Below are positions 53,317 to 63,321 of a DNA stretch of 64,000 bases, one piece after another; within the stretch, counting starts at the first letter, position 1, and each line of letters opens with the position of its first letter. Below the pieces are notes generated by a model. That model saw only the letters and a program-made list of their open reading frames with translations, made no database searches and had not been told where the DNA came from. Origin of the DNA: Arsenophonus sp052174475 (GTDB lineage Bacteria; Pseudomonadota; Gammaproteobacteria; Enterobacterales; Enterobacteriaceae); assembly GCA_052174475.1 (NCBI GenBank), contig JBQMRO010000044.1, positions 67,188-131,187 of the forward strand. The letters run 5' to 3'. The position numbers and the translations under genes were made by a program.

Positions 53317-53654
53317 TTATCTTAATTTAACAGGATATTTATTTAGTAATAATTGCTATTAATAATAGATTTTATTGTTTTAGCTTATTCTAAGCTAAGC
53401 ATATCAATATTGCCACAAAACCCAACATTTAAAATATTTAGTATTTGCTTTTTCTTAACTCATATCTTATGCATTTCTATAAGATCAAATTAATTCTTAT
53501 AAGGTTTTGTACCACTCCCACTTAAGAAGTATTCTTCAAAATAAGGGGGTAAAATCGAGTTTTGAGATCAGTAAATATTACTATAGCTAATATCTGACAA
53601 TATTTACTCTGGAATTGTCCGAAGTACTAAGATTCTTTTGAGATAAGAAGATGC
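53317..53654. other. Spacer between bolA and the tig relic
   Basis: About 340 AT-rich bases without a gene. The ancestral tig promoter should lie here, but I see no clear -35/-10 pair or hairpin. Confidence 0.5.
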
Positions 53655-54948
53655 CCGTTTCTGTTGAAGCAATTTAAATCTTAGTGGTGTGTATCGTATA
53701 AAAATTACTATTCCTAATGCTAATATTGAAATATCAATGAATACTGAATTCATTGATATATTAAAAGTGTGCATTGATAATTTTCATAAAGATAAAGTGC
53801 CAATGAATATTGGCAAGCAACGATATGATATTTCTGTCTTATAGGATGTTCTTGACGATATAATTCAGCGTGATTTTGTTAATGCAATTATAGAACAAAA
53901 AATTAATCCAGCTGGTGAATAAGATATCAATATGAACAGTTTAAACCAGATGAAAATTTATCTATGCCGTTGAATTTAAAGTCTATCCAGAAATTGGATT
54001 AAAGGATTTAAAAATTTTAAAGTTAAAAACTAACTGTTATTATAAAATATAAAAATTTTAACACAATGTTGAAAACATTATACAAGCACCAACTTTTTAA
54101 TAAAAACAAAATAAAAAAGTTGGTGCAGATGTGAATAACTATCAACTTTAAAGGCACAATTGATGATGAAAGTGTTTGAAGGTGCTAGTAAATGTGAGCC
54201 ACTTTATGCTGGCAATTGGTCAAAATCGTATGATTCACGGTTTTAAAAATGGTATACATGGATCATCCGTAAGGTGAAATTCACCATCAATGTCTATTTT
54301 CAGTTGATTCTCACCTAGAGAATCTAAAGGTAAAAAGCGGCTAATTTTATTTTCACTTTAGAGAAAGTGAAACGTGAACGTGTGTTACTAGAACTGAGGA
54401 AAGAATTTATCAAAAAGTTTAATGTTTTTAACGCTTTCAATGAAGATTTTACGTACAAAGTATATAAAATATGGAGCGTGAGCTGAATGGCTGTTAGTAA
54501 TTGAATCAAGATGTAAATACTTGGTGGGTTTAATTAAGAAAAACAAAATTAAATAAGCCATACTGCTGTTATTAACAAAGAAATTGTGTACTACGCCTCA
54601 ACAAGCGGGAAAACGTTTTGATAGCAATGAAAATAGGTGTTAGAATTACCATATGAAATATTTGAAGAATAAGCTAAACATCGCGTCATTGTTAGTTTAT
54701 TATTAATCGAATATCAATAAAACTCGTTAACTGAAAATGATATTCATATAAAGTCATTGATTGAAGAGATAACTTCATCTTATAAAAATCCCACTGAAGT
54801 GATCAAATACTATAACAAAAATAAAGAATGAATGGATAGTGTTTCTAATTTAATACTAAAAGAACAAGTAATTGAAATTTTATTAGAAAAAGCAAGAAGT
54901 AATGGATAAAAACTCAATTCCAAAAATTAATGAATCAGCCTCCAGGTA
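53655..54948 (+). pseudogene. tig: Trigger factor pseudogene
   Basis: Full-length but dead copy of the ribosome-bound chaperone and prolyl isomerase, in its enteric position before clpP. Alignable pieces: VSVEAI at the start, KDKVPMNIGKQRYD (RKGKVPMNIVAQRYG), DFVNAIIEQKINPAG (FIDAIIKEKINPAG), AVEFKVYPEIGLKDL (SVEFEVYPEVELQGL), GQNRMIHGF-like near 54220 (GQGRMIPGF), KKFNVFNAFNEDF near the end of the PPIase domain, YKNPTEVIKYYNKNKE (YEDPKEVIEFYSKNKE) and a NELMNQPP-like end. Many stops and shifts. The ribosome-docking motif is not preserved. Confidence 0.92.
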
Positions 54949-54988
54949 ATGTATTTACTAAGTAAATGAATTTTTATCTGCTTTTATA

Positions 54989-55020
54989 AAAACCCGCAGT
55001 TTTATGTGCTGCGGGTTTTA
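54989..55020 (+). terminator. Rho-independent terminator after tig relic
   Basis: Perfect 11-bp stem AAAACCCGCAG/CTGCGGGTTTT with a 9-base loop, about 40 bases past the tig remnant. It is well preserved although its gene is dead; it would still insulate clpP from upstream transcription. Confidence 0.8.
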
Positions 55021-55220
55021 TCATTAAAAACTTTTTCTTTTTAAAGAAAAAAGAAAAAGAATAACTTAGATAAAATTTTCTATTTTATAGAATGCTATTC
55101 TAAATTGAATATCAATTTATAAAAAATAGTTAAGTTTGTAACTATACAGTCATTCTTATTTATCTTGAGTAGATTTAGATAAATTTAGTACTATAAAACA
55201 TTTAATTTAGGAGATGGAAA

Positions 55221-55844
55221 ATGTCATTTTATAACAATCAAGATCAACTTGAGCCACATATGGCATTAATACCGATAGTAATCGAACAGACTTTACGTGG
55301 CGAACGTTCTTATGATATTTATTCGCGACTTCTTAAAGAAAGAATTATTTTTTTAACTGGCCAGGTTGAAGACCACATGGCAAATTTAGTGGTTGCTCAA
55401 ATGCTGTTTTTAGAGTCTGAAAATCCTGATAAAGACATCTATCTTTATATTAATTCACCGGGTGGGATTATTACAGCAGGTATGTCAATTTATGACACGA
55501 TACAATTTATTAAACCTGACATTAGTACGATTTGTATCGGGCAAGCATGTTCAATGAGCGCTTTTCTGCTAACCGCTGGCACTAAAGGAAAACGTTATTG
55601 TTTACCTAATTCTCGTGTCATGATTCATCAACCTTTAGGCGGATTTCAAGGACAGGCATCGGATGTTGAAATTCACGCCAAAGAGATTTTAAAAATTAAA
55701 TTGCGTATGAATGAATTAATGGCTAAACATACAGGTAAAAAAATAAAAGAAATTGAGAATGATACCGAACGGGATCGTTTTTTATCTGCAGAGGAAGCAG
55801 TTAGTTATGGTTTGGTAGATAAAATCTATATTAATCGTAATTAA
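55221..55844 (+). CDS. clpP: ATP-dependent Clp protease proteolytic subunit
   Basis: 207-residue ClpP, the same length as E. coli ClpP including the propeptide. It forms the tetradecameric serine protease barrel fed by ClpX (and ClpA). The catalytic triad is Ser111 (GQACSMSAFL), His136 (MIHQPLGG) and Asp185 (ERDRFLSAEE), at the same numbers as in E. coli. The hydrophobic-pocket and handle regions look normal. TAGGAGATGG lies 5-10 bases before the ATG. clpX follows after 116 bases on the same strand, the usual clpP-clpX operon. No damage seen; retained although tig just upstream is dead. Confidence 0.98.
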   Translation: MSFYNNQDQLEPHMALIPIVIEQTLRGERSYDIYSRLLKERIIFLTGQVEDHMANLVVAQMLFLESENPDKDIYLYINSPGGIITAGMSIYDTIQFIKPDISTICIGQACSMSAFLLTAGTKGKRYCLPNSRVMIHQPLGGFQGQASDVEIHAKEILKIKLRMNELMAKHTGKKIKEIENDTERDRFLSAEEAVSYGLVDKIYINRN

Positions 55845-55960
55845 TTTACATAAATATATAGCATGCCTGATATAGTTATATACGTGATTAATTAGTAACA
55901 GTTTTCTATTACCCTCTTTATTAAAATTAGAGCGATGGTTAAAAAAGTGAGGTTATCTGA

Positions 55961-57247
55961 ATGATAGATAAACGCAAACAAAGTTCAGGAAAATTGCTGT
56001 ACTGCTCCTTCTGTGGAAAAAACCAAAAGGAAGTTCGTAAATTAATTGCTGGTCCGTCAATTTATATTTGTGATGAGTGTATTGAGCTCTGTAATGATAT
56101 TCTTAGAGAAGAAGTTAGAGAGATTGCACCATATCGTAAACGCAGGGCATTACCGACACCCCATGAAATTCGGCGTCATCTCGATGATTATGTTATTGAT
56201 CAAGAAAACGCAAAGAAAGTATTAGCGGTAGCTGTTTATAACCATTATAAACGTCTACATAATGTCTCTAACGAAGGAATAAATGTTGAACGGATAGATC
56301 TAGGTAAAAGTAATGTTTTACTTATAGGGCCTACAGGCAGCGGTAAGACACTATTAGCTGAAATTTTAGCTAGCTACCTAGATGTACCATTTACCATGGC
56401 TGATGCGACAACATTAACGGAAGCAGGTTATGTTGGGGAAGATGTAGAAAATATTATTCAAAAACTTCTACAAAAATGTAACTATGACGTAGAGAAAGCG
56501 CAGTGTGGTATCGTTTATATTGATGAAATTGATAAAATATCGCGCAAATCTGACAACCCGTCAATTACACGAGATGTTTCAGGTGAAGGTGTTCAGCAAG
56601 CTTTACTTAAGCTTATTGAAGGTACAATTGCTGCAGTGCCCCCTCAAGGAGGCCGTAAACATCCACAACGTGAATTTTTGCAAGTTGACACTTCTAAAAT
56701 TCTATTTATTTGTAGTGGGACATTTGCAGGTCTTGATAAAGTAATTGAGCAACGCTTAAATAAGTGTTCAGGCATTGGTTTTTCAGCTGAAGTAAAAAGT
56801 GAATCTGAGCGTGCAACTGAAGGTCAATTATTTTCTCAAGTGGAACCAGAAGATTTAATTAAGTTTGGTTTGATTCCTGAATTTATTGGTCGCTTACCAG
56901 TCGTAGCTACTTTAGGCGAATTAAGTGAAAAAGCATTAATTCAGATTCTGAAAGAGCCTAAAAATGCGTTAACTAAACAATATCAAGCACTTTTTGAGAT
57001 TGAAGGCGTTCTTCTGGAGTTTCATGAAGAAGCATTAAAAGCAATCGCAAAAAAAGCCTTGTCAAAAAAAACAGGAGCACGTGGTTTACGTTCTATTATG
57101 GAAGACGCTTTACTAGATACTATGTATCATTTGCCATCAATGGAGCATGTTGAGAAGATACTAGTTGATGAAATGGTGGTCACTGGTCAATCAGAACCTT
57201 TAATAATTTATAGTCAGTCTAATAAACAAGCATCAGGTGAAAAATAA
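55961..57247 (+). CDS. clpX: ATP-dependent Clp protease ATP-binding subunit ClpX
   Basis: 428-residue ClpX (E. coli 424), the AAA+ unfoldase partner of ClpP. The N-terminal zinc-binding domain has Cys15, Cys18, Cys37 and Cys40. Walker A is GPTGSGKT (123-130) and Walker B is IVYIDEID (184-191). The pore loop is GYVGED (157-162), the RKH loop is at 232-234 and sensor-2 is GARGLRS. The IGF loop that docks on ClpP reads CSGIGFSAEV, intact. GAGG precedes the ATG by about 8 bases. It lies in the clpP-clpX-lon order of enterics; lon has its own promoter signal downstream. Confidence 0.98.
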   Translation: MIDKRKQSSGKLLYCSFCGKNQKEVRKLIAGPSIYICDECIELCNDILREEVREIAPYRKRRALPTPHEIRRHLDDYVIDQENAKKVLAVAVYNHYKRLHNVSNEGINVERIDLGKSNVLLIGPTGSGKTLLAEILASYLDVPFTMADATTLTEAGYVGEDVENIIQKLLQKCNYDVEKAQCGIVYIDEIDKISRKSDNPSITRDVSGEGVQQALLKLIEGTIAAVPPQGGRKHPQREFLQVDTSKILFICSGTFAGLDKVIEQRLNKCSGIGFSAEVKSESERATEGQLFSQVEPEDLIKFGLIPEFIGRLPVVATLGELSEKALIQILKEPKNALTKQYQALFEIEGVLLEFHEEALKAIAKKALSKKTGARGLRSIMEDALLDTMYHLPSMEHVEKILVDEMVVTGQSEPLIIYSQSNKQASGEK

Positions 57248-57330
57248 ATTTTAATGCTTTTTTAGTTGAGTTGTATAATGTAAAATGAGAGATTTTCCTA
57301 ATTATGGATTTAATATCAGAATTTAAGCTA

Positions 57331-57358
57331 TTGAATCTCAAAATTTTCTTTCCATATA
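57331..57358 (+). promoter_or_regulatory. Sigma-32 heat-shock promoter of lon
   Basis: TTGAA (57331-57335), 16 bases, then CCATATA (57352-57358). The E. coli lon promoter has TTGAA and CCATATA with the same 16-base spacing, and lies in the same clpX-lon gap. The first C residues of the sigma-32 -10 element (CCCCAT) are reduced to TTCCAT. rpoH is intact in this window. Confidence 0.6.
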
Positions 57359-57437
57359 ATTTTATATTTAAACTGAGGTTTCTCAAAATTTTTAAGGAAA
57401 CCCTAAAATTGTTATAAGCTAAAGAAGAGAGAGCCTT

Positions 57438-59768
57438 ATGAATCTTGAGAATTCCGAACGTATTGAAATTCCTGTACTTCCTCTGAGAGATGTTGTGGTT
57501 TATCCACATATGGTAATCCCATTGTTTGTTGGCCGCGAGAAATCTATTCACTGTCTTGAAGCTGCAATGGATCATAATAAACAAGTCATGTTGGTAGCTC
57601 AAAAAGAAGCGTCAACTAATGAACCAGGTGTAAATGATCTTTTTTCTGTAGGAACAATTGCTTCTGTTTTGCAGATGCTAAAACTACCAGATGGTACAGT
57701 TAAAGTCTTAGTTGAAGGTTTGCGTCGGACAAAAATCACTACGCTAACAGATAATGGGGAATATTTCATCGCACAGGCTGAGTGTTTTAATTCTCCGGCT
57801 GTTGATGAAAAAGAGCAGGAAGTCTTAAATCGAACAACCGTTAATCAGTTTGAAGGCTATATTAAACTTAATAAAAAGATCCCGCCTGAAGTATTAACAT
57901 CATTACATTCTATTGAACAATCGGATAAATTAGCTGATACAATCGCTTCCCATATGCCATTAAAATTAGCTGATAAACAACGTGTATTAGAAATGGCGGA
58001 TGTAGCTGAGCGTCTTGAGTATTTGATGGCAATCATGGAATCTGAAATTGATCTACTGCAGGTTGAAAAACGTATTCGTAATCGCGTTAAAAAGCAGATG
58101 GAAAAAAGTCAACGCGAATACTATTTAAATGAGCAAATGAAAGCAATTCAAAAAGAATTAGGTGAGATGGAAGATGCACCTGATGAATATGAAATATTCA
58201 AACATAAAATCGAAGAAGTTAAAATGCCAAAGGAAGCTCAGCAAAAATCAGAAGCAGAATTACAAAAATTGAAAATGATGTCACCTATGTCTGCTGAAGC
58301 GACAGTTTTACGGAGCTATATTGATTGGATGGTGCAAGTTCCATGGAATGCTCGTAGTAAAGTTAAAAAAGATTTATTAAAAGCTCAGGAGACGTTGGAT
58401 AGCGATCATTACGGTTTAGAGCGTGTTAAAGAACGTATTCTTGAATATTTAGCGGTACAGAGCCGTGTGAGTAAAATTAAAGGAGCAATTTTATGTTTGG
58501 TAGGACCGCCTGGTGTTGGTAAAACATCGTTGGGTCAATCGATTGCTAAAGCAACAGGTCGTAAATATATTCGTATGGCACTCGGTGGTATTAGAGATGA
58601 GGCAGAAATTCGTGGACACAGACGAACTTATATTGGATCTATGCCTGGAAAACTCATTCAAAAGATGGCAAAAGTAGGTGTTAATAATCCGTTATTTTTA
58701 TTAGATGAAATTGACAAAATGTCTTCAGATATTCGTGGTGATCCAGCATCAGCTTTACTTGAAGTACTTGATCCAGAACAGAATGTTGCATTTAATGATC
58801 ACTATTTAGAAGTTGATTATGACCTTTCTGATGTAATGTTTGTTGCAACTTCGAACTCAATGAAGATTCCAGCACCGTTATTAGATCGTATGGAAGTTAT
58901 TCGTCTCTCAGGTTACACTGAAGATGAAAAACTTAATATTGCGAAAAAACATCTGTTACCTAAACAGATTCAACGAAATGCATTAAAAAAAGGCGAGCTT
59001 ACGATTGATGATAGTGCAATTATTGGTATAATTCGTTATTATACTCGCGAGGCTGGTGTTCGCGGTTTAGAACGTGAAATTTCTAAATTATGTCGTAAAG
59101 CAGTAAAAGCTTTACTGATGAATAAATTATTAAAACACCTTGTTATTAAGGAAGATAATTTAAAAAACTATCTTGGTGTGCGTAAAGTTGATTATGGTCG
59201 TGCTGATACTGAAAACCGTATTGGTCAAGTGACAGGTTTAGCTTGGACAGAAGTTGGTGGCGATTTATTAACTATTGAAACGGCCTGTGTACCTGGAAAA
59301 GGTAAACTCACTTATACCGGATCATTAGGTGAGGTTATGCAAGAATCAATTCAAACTGCGTTAACTGCAGTTCGAGCGAGAGCAGAAAAGCTAGGTATTA
59401 ACGTTGATTTCTACGAAAAACGAGATATTCATGTGCACGTTCCTGAGGGAGCAACACCAAAAGACGGCCCTAGTGCAGGAATTGCAATGTGCACAGCACT
59501 AGTTTCTTGTTTAACCGGTAATCCTGTACGAGCAGACGTAGCGATGACCGGAGAGATAACATTACGAGGGTTAGTATTACCTATTGGTGGTTTAAAAGAA
59601 AAACTATTAGCAGTTCACCGTGGTGGTATAAAAATTGTGCTAATTCCAGATGAAAATCGGCGAGATTTGGAAGAAATACCCATAAATATTATCGCAGATT
59701 TAAAAATCTATCCGGTAAAAACGGTTGAAGAGGTTTTTTCCATTGCATTACAAAACTCCCCATTTTAG
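57438..59768 (+). CDS. lon: ATP-dependent protease Lon
   Basis: 776-residue Lon (E. coli 784), the main protease for misfolded and regulatory proteins, which also binds DNA. The N-terminal substrate domain is complete. Walker A is GPPGVGKT (356-363) and Walker B is FLLDEID (420-426). The Ser-Lys catalytic dyad is Ser679 in KDGPSAGIAM and Lys722 in GGLKEKLLAV, exactly as in E. coli. AGAGAGAGCC-like purine-rich sequence precedes the ATG. A probable sigma-32 promoter lies 80-110 bases upstream. No terminator is evident after the stop; the next gene, hupB, is only a stub. The frame is clean. Confidence 0.98.
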   Translation: MNLENSERIEIPVLPLRDVVVYPHMVIPLFVGREKSIHCLEAAMDHNKQVMLVAQKEASTNEPGVNDLFSVGTIASVLQMLKLPDGTVKVLVEGLRRTKITTLTDNGEYFIAQAECFNSPAVDEKEQEVLNRTTVNQFEGYIKLNKKIPPEVLTSLHSIEQSDKLADTIASHMPLKLADKQRVLEMADVAERLEYLMAIMESEIDLLQVEKRIRNRVKKQMEKSQREYYLNEQMKAIQKELGEMEDAPDEYEIFKHKIEEVKMPKEAQQKSEAELQKLKMMSPMSAEATVLRSYIDWMVQVPWNARSKVKKDLLKAQETLDSDHYGLERVKERILEYLAVQSRVSKIKGAILCLVGPPGVGKTSLGQSIAKATGRKYIRMALGGIRDEAEIRGHRRTYIGSMPGKLIQKMAKVGVNNPLFLLDEIDKMSSDIRGDPASALLEVLDPEQNVAFNDHYLEVDYDLSDVMFVATSNSMKIPAPLLDRMEVIRLSGYTEDEKLNIAKKHLLPKQIQRNALKKGELTIDDSAIIGIIRYYTREAGVRGLEREISKLCRKAVKALLMNKLLKHLVIKEDNLKNYLGVRKVDYGRADTENRIGQVTGLAWTEVGGDLLTIETACVPGKGKLTYTGSLGEVMQESIQTALTAVRARAEKLGINVDFYEKRDIHVHVPEGATPKDGPSAGIAMCTALVSCLTGNPVRADVAMTGEITLRGLVLPIGGLKEKLLAVHRGGIKIVLIPDENRRDLEEIPINIIADLKIYPVKTVEEVFSIALQNSPF

Positions 59769-60013
59769 ATTAATGGGGGAAGGGACTAAGAAATATTTAG
59801 TTATGTTATTAACATGACATAAATTTAATAGCAATTAATCTTAATTTATTTATCAGTTATTAACTACTGAACAATTCATAAACAAATCTATAATTATTTA
59901 CAGATAATATCTTTTCTTGCTATTTTTTATAAAATTAAATAAAGATATCATATTTTTATAAACTTTTAGGAAAAATATTTTTTCAACCACTTTTTATTAA
60001 AAAGGGGTAAAAC

Positions 60014-60105
60014 GTGAAAAAGAACTAGTTAGTAAGTAAAATTAAAAAATAAAGTGGACTTTTATAGTTTTAAATATCATTAAAAAAGTTATTTTTGAAT
60101 TAATA
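60014..60105 (+). pseudogene. hupB: HU-beta 5' stub, truncated by IS relic
   Basis: Between lon and ppiD, where enteric bacteria carry hupB, an AGGGG Shine-Dalgarno is followed by a GTG and a frame reading VKKN-stop-LVSKIKK-stop-SGLL-stop. This lines up without gaps with MNKSQLIDKIAAGADISK of HU-beta: Lys3, Leu6, Lys9 and Ile10 match, and the first stop (TAG) is one base from the expected Gln codon. About 28 codons are covered, then the IS256-family relic begins. The rest of the gene is gone. The assignment rests on a short match plus exact position. Confidence 0.6.
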
Positions 60106-61062
60106 GTACTTCGCGCATCGTGGTATGTAACCTCATTGTCGCAAAATAATCAATCGGATTGCTCGTCTTAATTAAGTCAAACGCGCTTGACGGGACATGT
60201 TATAGAATGCCAACTGTTCTTTTTTGCTCTTTCTTCAACAATTTCATATCTTCAAGATATACTGAAAAGATTGCTAACAAAATATCAAGAGTTTCATTAT
60301 TGGCATCACTGTTCTTTGCTAGCCAAGACATCGACATCCATCGCAGCTCACCCTTAACTTTCGATGTTACATGCCTTTTGTGTGGTAAAGTCGGCAAATC
60401 GATTGTTGTTTTATATACTTAGCATCCGTTGGTGCTGTGTTTCCTAAAATATCTTTGTCATTGTATTTCAAAAACAAGGCAAGGTATCTCGTAGTAAATA
60501 TGGAGAGGATACGGTTAAACAACCGCGCTTACCAGTCATTGAAAATATTTAGCCTAGTTTACTTCTAACTTTCAATAACTCTCTTCGAGCGAAGAGAGCT
60601 CCTTATATCCATGCGCAGTACTTCCAACTTTTTAGTGTGGTAGAGTAAAGGAACTATTTAAGCATATTCCGCGTTACCACTGCGATCACTTTTAATCTTA
60701 AAGCAGTTTTAATTTTAACATCGCCAATACCAATCTATATTATTCGTTTCGAAAGAATGCCATTATAAATGTAGCCATAACAGCTGTTGAGAAGGCGGCG
60801 TTGAGTATATTCTTGCATGATAGCTTCAAGCTCATCGCTCAACAGCGATGTTTATCATCTACCTGTCACCATTATACGATGAATTCATTCAAGAGGAAAC
60901 CTACCCATCTTTTTAGGGTAATATGTAGTTTTGGAGATATCTGTAAGGGTAGATTTTTTTATGCATATCATCTCTCTGTTGTTGAAATTATTCATAAAAT
61001 TAATCAGCAGGATATGCCGGCACTATCTCTGAAACCTCTAATATTAGAAATTATCATAACCC
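60106..61062 (-). mobile_element. IS256-family relic, truncated at its 3' end
   Basis: Minus-strand relic lacking the terminal ~200 bases of the element's 3' end; the 5' terminus (CCTCTAATATTAGAAATTATCATAA) is at the right. It joins the hupB stub directly on the left. Internal sequence parallels the copies at 5292 and 23263. No transposase frame. Confidence 0.75.
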
Positions 61063-61133
61063 AAAAATAAAATTATGATATACTGTTAACAGGTAAACTA
61101 AAATCAAATAAATTATTTTAATAAATTAAAATT

Positions 61134-61166
61134 GAGTGCATCACATAAAGATGATGCTCTTTTTCT
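61134..61166 (+). terminator. Weak terminator-like hairpin before ppiD
   Basis: GAG-(TG)-CATCA pairs with TGATG-CTC across a short loop and is followed by TTTTTCTTTT. The stem has a two-base bulge. It could be the surviving terminator of the lost hupB. Confidence 0.35.
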
Positions 61167-61228
61167 TTTAAGTTAAAATAGCGTATTATGAATCTATTAC
61201 TTTGACTAAAATGGAGAGCATCATCTTT

Positions 61229-63100
61229 ATGATGGATACCCTACGCACGGTGGCGTATAGTCCTGCGCTCAAAATGGTATTTGTGATTATTATCTTATCC
61301 TTTTTATTTACAGGCGTTGGTAGTTACTTGATTAGCGATTCAAGTAATCACGCGGCAAAAGTAAATGGTACAGAAATTAGTCAATTTCAATTACATAAAG
61401 CTTTTCAACAAGAAAAGCAAGCATTACAAGAACGACTTGGTGATCAATTTTCTAAAATTGCCAGTAATGAGAAAGGGATCCAGATATTGAGGCATCAAGC
61501 TTTAGAACGTTTAATTAGCGTAACATTACTTAATCAATATTCATATCAATTGGGTTTAACGGCGAGTGATAATCAAATTAAGCAGGATATCTACAACATG
61601 CCTGTATTTCAAATAGACGGGCATTTTGATAGCAAAAAATACCGAACTATTTTATCTAAAAATAATATTAATGCCGATGATCTTGCTAAAGAAATACGAT
61701 ATAATTTAATTAATCGTCAACTCAGTAAAGTATACGTGACAAATGAATTTGCCTTACCTGAAGAAATTAAATCCTATGCTGAGTTACTGTTACAACAACG
61801 TGAAGTAAAAATAGCAACTATACCCATTGCAGACTATCAGTCTAAACAAATAGTTACAGATAAAGAGTTACAAGATTACTATGATACACATCAGAACAGT
61901 TTTATTTCACCCGAACAGGTGAAGGTTAGCTACATTAAGTTAGATGCTGCTTCTCAACATGAGAAGCTATCCCTCAAAGATGAGGAGTTGAAAAGCTATT
62001 ATGAGAAAAATATAATTAATTTTACTCAGCCAGCACAAAAACATTACAGCATGATTCAATTGGCAACAAAAAAAGAAGCCGATTCCGTTATTAAAGCTTT
62101 AGCTAGTGGGGCTGATTTTAAGCAATTAGTTGCTGAAAAATCAACAGATAAATTTAGTGCAGCAAATAATGGGGCTCTTGGTTGGATGGAAGCAACTTCA
62201 ACACCAAGTGAAATTATTGCTGCGAATCTAATTAAAAAAGAACAAGTTTCTGGCATAATAAAATCGACTAATAATTATATTATATTTCGTCTTGATGATA
62301 TTAAGCCTGAATTCATAAAACCTTTTCAGTCAGTAAAAACTGAGATTACCAATACTATAAAAAGTGAAAAAGCGATTAATGCATTTTATTTACTACAACA
62401 AACTGCAAGTCGTGCAGCAAAAGATGATAACGAATCTTTAATAACTACTGAAAAAGTTACTGGTATTAAAGCGGTAACTACAGATTGGTTTAGTCGTAAC
62501 AATCTTCCTGAAGAGATAAGATTTGATAAGGTGGCTGAAGCTATTTTTAGCAGTAACTTAGTAGATAAAAATAAGCTAACAAATATTAATTCAGATGTTA
62601 TTAATGTCGATGGTGAACGTGCATTTATTATTCGAGTTGAAAAATATAAACCAGAGGTAATACAATTATTTGATGAGGTAAAAAAAACAGTAGCTGAATT
62701 AGTGAAGCTTAATAAGGCTACAAAAGAGATGGAAGTAGAGGGTAATAAATTGCTGATCGCATTAAAACAAGGCGAAGGTGACGCAGCTTTACTAAAAAAG
62801 AGTACTGCATTTGGTAAAACAAAGATTATTGAGCGTTTTGATCAAAATAGCTCATTAGCTGAGCATATTTTTCAAATGCCAATCCCTAAAAGGGATACAC
62901 CGACTTATCTTTGTACCAAAGATACAAAAGATAATTTAATAATAATTAAATTGCTAAAAGTTACTCAAGGGCAACCGACAGAAGCTGAATTAAAGATCTT
63001 TTCGCAACATTATAAAATGATACTTGGCAATGTGATGATTGAATTACTTATGTTAAATTTACGTGATAAGGCTAAAATCAATTTAGGCCAAATAGAGTAA
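61229..63100 (+). CDS. ppiD: Periplasmic folding chaperone PpiD
   Basis: Inner-membrane-anchored parvulin-like protein at the SecYEG exit that helps outer-membrane and periplasmic proteins fold. The ATG at 61229 gives 623 residues, the E. coli length, and starts MMDTLRTVAYSPALKM like E. coli MMDSLRTAANSLVLK; GGAG lies 12 bases upstream. A TTG at 61202 and an ATG at 61211 in the same frame would overlap the ribosome-binding site and are less likely. A single N-terminal membrane helix (about 16-38) is followed by SurA-like segments. The parvulin domain lies at about residues 260-360 (KHYSMIQLATKKEADSVIKA, GALGWMEA). The gene is intact although trigger factor is lost. Confidence 0.95.
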   Translation: MMDTLRTVAYSPALKMVFVIIILSFLFTGVGSYLISDSSNHAAKVNGTEISQFQLHKAFQQEKQALQERLGDQFSKIASNEKGIQILRHQALERLISVTLLNQYSYQLGLTASDNQIKQDIYNMPVFQIDGHFDSKKYRTILSKNNINADDLAKEIRYNLINRQLSKVYVTNEFALPEEIKSYAELLLQQREVKIATIPIADYQSKQIVTDKELQDYYDTHQNSFISPEQVKVSYIKLDAASQHEKLSLKDEELKSYYEKNIINFTQPAQKHYSMIQLATKKEADSVIKALASGADFKQLVAEKSTDKFSAANNGALGWMEATSTPSEIIAANLIKKEQVSGIIKSTNNYIIFRLDDIKPEFIKPFQSVKTEITNTIKSEKAINAFYLLQQTASRAAKDDNESLITTEKVTGIKAVTTDWFSRNNLPEEIRFDKVAEAIFSSNLVDKNKLTNINSDVINVDGERAFIIRVEKYKPEVIQLFDEVKKTVAELVKLNKATKEMEVEGNKLLIALKQGEGDAALLKKSTAFGKTKIIERFDQNSSLAEHIFQMPIPKRDTPTYLCTKDTKDNLIIIKLLKVTQGQPTEAELKIFSQHYKMILGNVMIELLMLNLRDKAKINLGQIE

Positions 63101-63149
63101 GTTATAATTAACTTCTTAGATAATTATTTCTAATTCTATAAGTTAAAAA

Positions 63150-63172
63150 CTGCGTTTATGCAGACTTTTTTG
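63150..63172 (+). terminator. Probable terminator after ppiD
   Basis: CTGC/GCAG short stem with a 6-base loop, flanked by AAAA on the left and ACTTTTTTG on the right, 50 bases past the ppiD stop. The stem is short and imperfect outside the core. Confidence 0.45.
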
Positions 63173-63321
63173 TTATATTGTTTTATTTTTTCAATATTTT
63201 TATTCTTCTATCTTATCTATTTGCTAAGAATCCATTATATGGACTTTTATCATACATCCCTATTTATGATAGGATGGTTACTAAAAGATATAAGTTAAGG
63301 TAAATAAATAATGAAGGTCTA

